A stretch of 6,023 nucleotides of DNA from Flemingiibacterium sp045600005 (GTDB taxonomy: Bacteria; Bacillota; Clostridia; Oscillospirales; CAG-272): NCBI GenBank assembly GCA_045600005.1, contig JAZRXB010000291.1:1-6023 (forward strand). Direction: 5' to 3'. Positions 1-4,542 of this stretch are shown piece after piece. The position numbers and the translations under genes were made by a program. Positions within the stretch are counted from its first letter, which is position 1, and the number at the start of each line of letters is the position of its first letter. The notes under the pieces are model-generated. The model made no database searches, was not told where the DNA came from, and saw only the letters and a program-made list of their open reading frames with translations.

Positions 1-2
1 TC

Positions 3-287
3 GAAATGCTGCGCGAGGCGGAAAAGCCGACCATCCTGCGCTGTCCGATCATCGGCGGCGTGAACGACAACGCCGCGCATTTCGCCGCCATCGCAAAGCT
101 CGCTGAGGAAATGCCGAACTTCACCGCGGTCGAGTTCCTGCCCTATCACGAGCTGGGACTCAACAAAGCCGTCCGGCTCGGCACGGTACAGGAAAAATTC
201 GGCGCGGTCCCGTCCGACCGCGTGCGTGAGCTGGTGAAGGAAACCGGCAGCGAACGTCTTGCCGCGCTCGCCAGAGTGACGAGCTGA
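3..287 (+). CDS. Glycyl-radical enzyme activating protein (radical SAM), C-terminal fragment
   Basis: This is the 3' end of a gene that begins upstream of the window; 94 residues are visible and the frame is open to the left edge. The family (pyruvate formate-lyase activase and relatives) uses a [4Fe-4S] cluster and S-adenosylmethionine to install a glycyl radical on a partner enzyme in the cytoplasm. Visible family marks are the strand and loop 'RCPIIGGVND' (fragment residues 13-22, usually P-x-I-P-G-V-N-D), followed by a helix, and the conserved 'VEFLPYHELGLNK' (43-55), which corresponds to 'IELLPYHELG' of the E. coli activase. The CxxxCxxC cluster motif would lie upstream and cannot be checked. 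The stop is 40 nt before the next start with no promoter between, so the gene is probably co-transcribed with the oxidoreductase. Its glycyl-radical partner is not in the window and the substrate class is unknown. The internal ATG at position 6 is not a real start. Confidence 0.88.
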   Translation, partial: EMLREAEKPTILRCPIIGGVNDNAAHFAAIAKLAEEMPNFTAVEFLPYHELGLNKAVRLGTVQEKFGAVPSDRVRELVKETGSERLAALARVTS

Positions 288-315
288 CCGCCATCCTGTG
301 ATTCATATCAGAAAC

Positions 316-320
316 GGAGG
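316..320 (+). promoter_or_regulatory. Ribosome binding site that fixes the oxidoreductase start
   Basis: GGAGG lies 7 nt before the ATG at 328. It argues for that start over the in-frame GTG at 298, which has no purine-rich site at a suitable distance and would add ten residues that do not resemble the family. Confidence 0.85.
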
Positions 321-327
321 TACTGCC

Positions 328-1683
328 ATGATTACACAGACTCTTGCAAAAAACTGGAAAACCTATCAAAAATACGACCTTGTCGTAGTCGGCGCGGGTC
401 CTGCCGGCGTCGGCGCGGCGATCGCGGCGGCAAGACGCGGACTTCATGTCGCACTGATCGAAAGCTACGGCTTCGCGGGCGGCGTGGCGACGAAATCCTG
501 CGTGCCGCTCTATTTCGGCTTCGGCGTGAACGACAAGCAGACGACCGCCGGTCTGTCCGACGAGCTGATCCGCAGGATGGATGAGCTGGGCGCGGCTTCC
601 CTCATCCTCGACCACGGCTGCGCCATCCCCGAATACCTGCCCATCGCCGGACGTCCCTTAACGATGAAGGTCCAGCTCCAGCCCGAAACGCTCAAGCTCG
701 TGATGCGCCGGATGCTCGAAGAAGCGGGCGTGGAACTGCTCTTTTACACCCGCGCCTGCGAAGCGGTCGTCGACGAAAGCGGACGAAGGATCACGGCGCT
801 GCTCGTCAGTATGTTCGAGGGCGCTCTGCTCGTCGAAGCCGACCGTTTCATCGACTGCACGGGCGACGCGCTGATCTGTGCGCTGGCGAATCCGGACAGC
901 GTGCGCAAATACAGCGACGACTTCAATATGCACAAGTCGATGTTCTTCTTCGTCGGCGGCGTGACGCCCTTCCAGCACGAATTCAACTGTGCGCTTTACA
1001 AAAAGCTCTATGCCGAGGGAAAGGTCCCGGGCGAGGTCTGGGCGCACTTCGGCTACTCGCTCCAGCTGAATCCGGGGGTCTGCCAGATCGCGGTCTGCTT
1101 TACGACGGGCGACGGCGTAAGCTCGGTCGACATGACCCGCATGGACGGAAAGATGCGCGAAAACGTGTTTGAGATCGTATCCTTCCTGCAAAAGGAAATG
1201 CCGGGCTTCCGGAACTGTTATCTGCTCGATACGGCTTTGCAGGTCGGCGTTCGCGGCGGACAGGGCATCGCGGGTCTGCGCGATATCTCGGTCGGCACGA
1301 TCTACGAGCATGACAACTCCGACTGCGTTGCGCTGACGAACAAGAGCTGCGGCGCGCACAGCAACAAAAAGGGAGAATTCAGCTCCACGTGGGCGAGAAG
1401 CGAAAAGGGTGCGGGCAGCGTTCCGATGGGCGCGCTGATCCCGGCGGCGTTCGACAACGTACTCTGCGCAGGACGCGGCGTCTCGACCGAGCCGCAGCTC
1501 ATCAGCGCGTTCCGCATGATGAACACCTGCATGACCATGGGAGAAGCGGCAGGTCTGATGACTTATCTCGCCGCGTCGAAGGGGATCCCGTTCGGAGATC
1601 TGCGCTACGATGAGCTTCGTCCGCTTCTCATCGAAAACCGGTTCATTCTGCCGGAAGACTGCGAGGAGGCGGCGTCATGCTGA
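328..1683 (+). CDS. FAD-dependent oxidoreductase (FAD_oxidored-type), substrate unknown
   Basis: A 451-residue cytoplasmic flavoprotein with no signal peptide or membrane segment. An N-terminal Rossmann fold binds FAD: strand 'YDLVVVGAGPAGVGAA' has the GxGxxG glycines at 22, 24 and 27, and Glu45 ends the second strand, where it would hold the ADP ribose. 'FIDCTGD' (174-180) matches the 'IDaTGD' motif of this family. The C-terminal FAD-closing segment is clear: 'MGALIPAAFDNVLCAGRGVS' (367-386) followed by 'FRMMNTCMTMGEAAG' (395-409). Related proteins are annotated as FAD_oxidored (PF12831) and often sit beside carbohydrate-active enzymes, but few have known reactions. The usual 'R-E-S-R' after the 'G-x-R' strand reads 'GVRGGQG' (307-313) here. 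It carries 15 cysteines but no evident Fe-S motif. The start is supported by GGAGG at 316-320. The 3' end overlaps the esterase start by 7 nt, implying translational coupling and a shared pathway. The family assignment is firm; the reaction is not. Confidence 0.88.
   Translation: MITQTLAKNWKTYQKYDLVVVGAGPAGVGAAIAAARRGLHVALIESYGFAGGVATKSCVPLYFGFGVNDKQTTAGLSDELIRRMDELGAASLILDHGCAIPEYLPIAGRPLTMKVQLQPETLKLVMRRMLEEAGVELLFYTRACEAVVDESGRRITALLVSMFEGALLVEADRFIDCTGDALICALANPDSVRKYSDDFNMHKSMFFFVGGVTPFQHEFNCALYKKLYAEGKVPGEVWAHFGYSLQLNPGVCQIAVCFTTGDGVSSVDMTRMDGKMRENVFEIVSFLQKEMPGFRNCYLLDTALQVGVRGGQGIAGLRDISVGTIYEHDNSDCVALTNKSCGAHSNKKGEFSSTWARSEKGAGSVPMGALIPAAFDNVLCAGRGVSTEPQLISAFRMMNTCMTMGEAAGLMTYLAASKGIPFGDLRYDELRPLLIENRFILPEDCEEAASC
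1663..1669 (+). promoter_or_regulatory. Ribosome binding site inside the oxidoreductase 3' end
   Basis: GAGGAGG lies 7 nt before the ATG at 1677, within the last codons of the upstream gene. It supports the overlapping ATGCTGA arrangement, in which the start of the esterase and the stop of the oxidoreductase share 7 nt. Confidence 0.8.
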
Positions 1684-2708
1684 CACTATCGAATCTTTTC
1701 TCAGACGGCGCGGTGTTTCAGCGCGGTCGGGACATCATCGTTTTCGGCGAAGGAACCGGCTCCTTCCGCGCCGAATTCTTAGGCGAGGTCCGCGAGGTCG
1801 AAGCGAACGGACATTTTGAAGTCGTCTTCTCCGCGCATCCGGCGGGAGGTCCCTACGAAATGAAGGTCTGGCTTGACGGCGAAAAACGGGTCATCCGCGA
1901 TCTGATGATCGGCGAGGTCTTCTTCATGTCGGGACAGTCGAACTCGGCGCTGACCATCGGCGAGACCTTTGATAAGGACACATTTTTTGAATCCGACCCG
2001 TATGTCCGCGTCTTCATGAGACGCCGTCCCGAGGTAGACTCGCTTGCGATCATCCGTCACGCGGAGGGACTGTTCAGCGAGCGCTGGACCTCTCTGAAAA
2101 GCGGGGATTCCAACTACTGGAGCGCGATTTTACTGCACGTCGCGCTTTATTACCGCAAAAAGCTCGGCATTCCGATCGGGTTCATCCAGTGCGACAAATG
2201 GGGAACGCTGATCCAGTCATTCTTGAACGAAGGATCGAACGCGATGTTCCGGGACGAATTCGAGGGCTATCTTTCCTCCCTCTCTCCCGAAGCGCGGGAG
2301 AGACGTCTGCACGGCCGCCATGCGTGGGACGGCAATGCTTTCCTCTATCACTTCATGTTTGAAGCGCTCTTCCCCGTCCAGTTCCGCGCGGCGATCTGGT
2401 ATCAGGGCGAAGCGAACGTCGGCGAGGACGCTTTCCACGACCGTATGCTCGCGCGTCTGATCGAACAGTGGCGGGAGGATTTCCGGAATGATGACATGGC
2501 GGCGGCGGTCATCGGCATCAACGACCATCCCGATAAGGGGCGCGTCGGCACGACCCGTCTGCGCGAGTCGCAGAAGCGCGCCTGCTCGCTCGTCCCGAAC
2601 GCGGTCTTTGTGAAGATCGACGATCTCGGCGAATACGCGCAGATCCATCCGCGTAACAAGCGCGAAGCGGCGGCAAGAGTCTGCGAAGCGCTGGACACGA
2701 TCCTGTAA
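1677..2708 (+). CDS. Sialate O-acetylesterase-like SGNH hydrolase
   Basis: A 343-residue carbohydrate-esterase-like protein expected to remove acetyl groups from a sugar or glycan fragment. The N-terminus 'LSNLFSDGAVFQRGRDIIVFGEG' (4-26) matches the beta-sandwich start of 9-O-acetylesterases ('LFsDgMVlQR...pvwG'), and 'GGPYEMKV' (57-64) is typical of the same domain. The SGNH domain follows: 'IGEVFFMSGQSNS' (78-90) with predicted nucleophile Ser88; 'AAIWYQGEANV' (238-248), the conserved W-Y-Q-G-E-x-N block; and 'DDLGEYAQIHPRNKREAAARV' (315-335) with predicted catalytic His324. The residue two before the histidine, Asp in many relatives, is Gln322. There is no signal peptide, unlike many secreted or periplasmic members, so it probably acts in the cytoplasm on imported substrate. 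It is shorter than the roughly 450-650 residues I recall for many family members, suggesting that inserted domains are missing. It is last in its operon and followed by a terminator. The true substrate (sialic acid, acetylated xylo-oligomer or other) cannot be read from the sequence. Confidence 0.88.
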   Translation: MLTLSNLFSDGAVFQRGRDIIVFGEGTGSFRAEFLGEVREVEANGHFEVVFSAHPAGGPYEMKVWLDGEKRVIRDLMIGEVFFMSGQSNSALTIGETFDKDTFFESDPYVRVFMRRRPEVDSLAIIRHAEGLFSERWTSLKSGDSNYWSAILLHVALYYRKKLGIPIGFIQCDKWGTLIQSFLNEGSNAMFRDEFEGYLSSLSPEARERRLHGRHAWDGNAFLYHFMFEALFPVQFRAAIWYQGEANVGEDAFHDRMLARLIEQWREDFRNDDMAAAVIGINDHPDKGRVGTTRLRESQKRACSLVPNAVFVKIDDLGEYAQIHPRNKREAAARVCEALDTIL

Positions 2709-2720
2709 ACGCGGATCAAT

Positions 2721-2750
2721 AAAAAAACGACGGTTTGCCGTCGTTTTTTT
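2721..2750. terminator. Intrinsic terminator, probably bidirectional
   Basis: A perfect inverted repeat of 13 bp (2721-2733 with 2738-2750) closes on a TTTG loop. The GC-containing core is ACGACGG/CCGTCGT. The outer part is seven A on the left and seven T on the right, so a U-tract follows the stem on either strand. It begins 12 nt after the esterase stop, and it also lies about 80 nt beyond the stop of the opposing regulator gene, so it can end both convergent transcripts. Confidence 0.92.
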
Positions 2751-2770
2751 ATGTCCTCATGTGCAGACCC

Positions 2771-2830
2771 GCTTCACCTGAAGAACCTTCCCTTTGGGGA
2801 AGGCGGCGCGAAACGCCGGATGAGGTCACG
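2771..2830. repeat. Intergenic multi-hairpin element, REP-like
   Basis: Sixty nucleotides between the terminator and the regulator stop contain consecutive short palindromes. They are CTTCA/TGAAG (2772-2776 with 2779-2783, whose two-base loop means fewer pairs would form), CCTTCCC/GGGAAGG (2786-2792 with 2797-2803, loop TTTG) and CGGCG/CGCCG (2804-2808 with 2814-2818, loop CGAAA), followed by GGATGAGGT. The order (CCTTCCC-TTTG-GGGAAGG, then a GGCGCGAAACGCC-like stem, then GGATGAGG) resembles an abundant intergenic repeat I recall from Oscillospirales and other Clostridia genomes. Only one copy lies in the window, so its repetitive nature is recalled, not shown. It is not preceded or followed by target-site duplications that I can see. 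Confidence 0.55.
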
Positions 2831-2831
2831 T

Positions 2832-3623
2832 TCACAGCCCGAGATTCTTTTTCCGCCATGCCATGGGCGTCATGCCGACCGTCCGATGAAAGGCTTCCGA
2901 AAAGTGCGAAAGTTCACACCACCCGCATTCCTCCGCTACGCGCGAGACGGTCATATCGGGTGACGCCAGCAGCCGGCAGGCAAGCTCGATGCGCAGCCCG
3001 TTCACATATTTCATCGGCGGTATGCCGGCGGCGGCGGTGAACAGCTTGCGGAAATAGACCGTGCTGATGTGCGACCTTGCCGCCATTCTGTCAAGCGTCA
3101 GCGACGGATCGCAGTAATACGCATACAGATACTCGACCGACGGCGCGATCATCGCGGGAAAATCAGGCGCGTGAACCGTCCCGTTCGCCTGCGCGATCGC
3201 CGCAAGGATCCCGTAAAACAGCGACAGCGCTTCGCATACGCCGAACAGCGGACGCGCCGTTATGCCCGCCAGCCGCCGCACATCCTCGATCATCTGACCG
3301 CCGACCGGGCAGGGGAACGTTACAAGCGCGTCCGAGCCGTTCAGGTTCTCCGCCTCAAAATTGACGACCCACGCTCTGCCGTCGGTCAGGTAGATATCCC
3401 GATAGTCCGACCCCTTCGGCATCAGGATCGCCGTTCCCGGCGACACCTCGAACGGAGCCGTTTTCGCCGGGTCGTGTTTCAGATCGAAAAAGCGGATCGT
3501 CCCGCTCTCAACGACCACCAGTCCATGATCCGCCCGGTTCATTTTTCCGAGCGCCGTTCCCTTCCGCATCGGCGCGACCAGAGTCTGATGCAGCTCGCTC
3601 ACGCGGACAGTATCAATATTCAT
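2832..3623 (-). CDS. AraC-family transcriptional regulator
   Basis: A 263-residue DNA-binding regulator. The N-terminal half looks like a cupin effector-sensing domain: 'HGLVVVESGTIRFFDL' (33-48), then 'VSPGTAILMPKGSDY' (60-74) and 'AWVVNFEAE' (84-92). The C-terminal AraC domain has two helix-turn-helix motifs: the first in 'LTLDRMAARSHISTVYFRKLF' (175-195), the second in 'TVSRVAEECGWCELSHFSEAFHRTVGMTP' (225-253), ending with the family signature 'F-x-x-x-F-x-R-x-x-G-x-x-P-x-x-W/Y-R'. The start is supported by GAGGAAG (minus strand, 3631-3637) 7 nt upstream and by a near-consensus promoter just beyond. It is divergent from the dehydrogenase and solute-binding protein genes and is most likely their activator, binding the direct repeats at 3686-3719; it may also regulate itself. 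Members of this family usually sense a sugar or sugar derivative, but the effector here is unknown. Confidence 0.93.
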   Translation of the reverse strand: MNIDTVRVSELHQTLVAPMRKGTALGKMNRADHGLVVVESGTIRFFDLKHDPAKTAPFEVSPGTAILMPKGSDYRDIYLTDGRAWVVNFEAENLNGSDALVTFPCPVGGQMIEDVRRLAGITARPLFGVCEALSLFYGILAAIAQANGTVHAPDFPAMIAPSVEYLYAYYCDPSLTLDRMAARSHISTVYFRKLFTAAAGIPPMKYVNGLRIELACRLLASPDMTVSRVAEECGWCELSHFSEAFHRTVGMTPMAWRKKNLGL

Positions 3624-3646
3624 AAGCTCACTTCCTCATACTCCTG

Positions 3647-3676
3647 ATTATATCACACTGTTCCGTTCTCTGTCAA
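3647..3676 (-). promoter_or_regulatory. Sigma-A promoter of the AraC-family gene
   Basis: On the minus strand, TTGACA (plus-strand 3671-3676) and TATAAT (3647-3652) are both exact consensus hexamers, 18 bp apart. Transcription would begin near 3640, leaving a leader of only about 17 nt that consists mostly of the ribosome binding site. Such a strong promoter suggests the regulator is made constitutively unless something bound nearby represses it. Confidence 0.85.
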
Positions 3677-3685
3677 GGAGAATCT

Positions 3686-3719
3686 GTATCAGAATCCGTA
3701 AATTCCGTATCACATCCGT
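3686..3719. promoter_or_regulatory. Tandem direct repeat, probable AraC-type operator
   Basis: Two copies of GTATCA-(1-2 nt)-ATCCGT occur, at 3686-3699 and 3707-3719. The GTATCA parts are 21 bp apart and the ATCCGT parts exactly 20 bp apart, so both copies face the same side of the helix. An extra TTCCGT at 3703-3708 falls between. With a transcription start predicted near 3757, the repeats occupy about -71 to -38, adjoining the -35 of the rightward promoter. This is the geometry of AraC-family activator sites. The same element lies about 46-79 bp upstream of the predicted regulator start, so one site could serve both promoters. Binding is inferred. Confidence 0.65.
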
Positions 3720-3721
3720 CA

Positions 3722-3750
3722 TTGCCGCCCTGACCGGAACATGGTATAAT
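3722..3750 (+). promoter_or_regulatory. Promoter of the dehydrogenase and solute-binding protein operon
   Basis: TATAAT at 3745-3750 is preceded by TG one base upstream (TGGTATAAT, an extended -10). A weak -35, TTGCCG, sits at 3722-3727, giving 17-bp spacing. A near-perfect -10 with a poor -35 directly next to the repeat at 3686-3719 fits an activator-dependent promoter. The predicted start is near 3757; the ribosome binding site AGGAAG is at 3774-3779, 9 nt before the ATG. Confidence 0.8.
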
Positions 3751-3788
3751 GAAGACAGCCTGAAATCTTCGAAAGGAAGTACTCTCAC

Positions 3789-4517
3789 ATGAATTTCACA
3801 GACAGAATCGCTCTTGTCACCGGAGCCGCTTCGGGCATCGGACGCGCCGCCGTGGAAAAGCTCGCCGAGGGCGGCGCATCGCTTGTTCTCGTCGACCTCA
3901 CGGAAGAATCGCTCGCACCGATTGCCGCAGAGCTTTCAGAGCGCTTTGGTGCCGAAGTTCTCCCGCTTGCCTGCGACGTGTCGGACGAAACGCGCGTCGA
4001 AACGGTCTGCCGTCTCGCGGAAGAACGCTTCGGACGGGTCGACATCCTCATCAACAACGCCGGTATTTTCCGCTGTGACGTCATGCCCTTCGACCGCCAG
4101 ACCAGCGATATGTGGAAAAAGAAGGTCGACGTCAACATCTACGGTACGATGTACTTCTGCCATGCGCTGATCGGCGGAATGTATGAGCGCGGATATGGGC
4201 GCATCGTCAATATCGCATCGGTCGCCGGACTGTACGGCATCCGGGGCATGGTCGATTATTCGATGACCAAGGGCGCGATCCTCTCGTTCACCTACGGTCT
4301 CGCCCGCGAAGCCGCGGAACACGGCGTCGCCGTCAACTGCGTATCTCCGGGCAACATCGGCTCAAAGTCGGGCGACGGCGGAGAATCGCTCTCCTATTTT
4401 GCCCGCCGCGGCACGCCGGAGGAATGCGCAAACGTCATCTGCTTTTTAGCCAGCGACGAAGCAAGCTATGTTTCCGGCGTCAACTACACGGTCGACGGCT
4501 GCCGGAAGAAAATCTGA
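3789..4517 (+). CDS. Short-chain dehydrogenase/reductase (classical SDR)
   Basis: A 242-residue cytoplasmic NAD(P)-dependent oxidoreductase of the classical SDR family, probably oxidising or reducing a hydroxyl or keto group of a sugar, polyol or related metabolite. The cofactor motif is 'TGAASGIG' (11-18). Asp36 at the end of the second strand ('LVLVDL') favours NAD(H) over NADP(H). 'CDV' (62-64) and 'NNAG' (89-92) are in place. The catalytic tetrad is complete: Asn116, Ser144 (in 'NIASVAG'), Tyr157 and Lys161 (in 'YSMTK'). 'SPG' (186-188) and 'YVSGVNYTVDG' (227-237) mark the usual C-terminus, and the length is typical. It is the first gene after the divergent promoter and is followed 25 nt later by a solute-binding lipoprotein, so it probably acts on the imported compound. 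SDR substrates cannot be predicted from such motifs; the sequence resembles general FabG-like or glucose-dehydrogenase-like annotations, but a fatty-acid role is unlikely given the neighbours. Confidence 0.93.
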   Translation: MNFTDRIALVTGAASGIGRAAVEKLAEGGASLVLVDLTEESLAPIAAELSERFGAEVLPLACDVSDETRVETVCRLAEERFGRVDILINNAGIFRCDVMPFDRQTSDMWKKKVDVNIYGTMYFCHALIGGMYERGYGRIVNIASVAGLYGIRGMVDYSMTKGAILSFTYGLAREAAEHGVAVNCVSPGNIGSKSGDGGESLSYFARRGTPEECANVICFLASDEASYVSGVNYTVDGCRKKI

Positions 4518-4529
4518 ATCGAAAAAGAA

Positions 4530-4535
4530 AGGGGA
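4530..4535 (+). promoter_or_regulatory. Ribosome binding site that fixes the lipoprotein start
   Basis: AGGGGA ends 7 nt before the ATG at 4543. It rules for that start over the in-frame ATG at 4468, which lies inside the dehydrogenase gene and would place charged residues ahead of the signal peptide. Confidence 0.85.
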
Positions 4536-4542
4536 ATACATC

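Noticed and set aside
298..327. GTG at 298 as the start of the FAD-dependent oxidoreductase
   Set aside because: No Shine-Dalgarno at a proper distance; GGAGG at 316-320 points to the ATG at 328, which also gives a normal N-terminus for the family.
658..1359. An open frame of 233 codons on the minus strand opposite the flavoprotein
   Set aside because: No family motif and no start signal; the plus-strand reading has FAD-binding motifs at both ends.
2735..3040. Small plus-strand open frames crossing the terminator and the repeat
   Set aside because: They begin within or next to the terminator T-tract, run antisense to the regulator, and have no ribosome binding site or recognisable protein features.
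3069..3647. An open frame of 192 codons on the plus strand opposite the AraC-family gene
   Set aside because: The translation is arginine-dominated low-quality sequence, a typical shadow of a GC-rich gene. The minus-strand product has two clear helix-turn-helix motifs, a ribosome binding site and a promoter.
3686..3719. The direct repeats as a CRISPR fragment or a mobile-element end
   Set aside because: Only two imperfect units of about 20 bp with no spacer-like variable segments and no inverted terminal repeats; their location next to the -35 fits an operator much better.
4468..4542. ATG at 4468 as the start of the solute-binding protein
   Set aside because: It lies inside the dehydrogenase gene, and the extra residues are the out-of-frame reading of that gene; the ATG at 4543 has a good ribosome binding site and gives a clean lipoprotein signal peptide.
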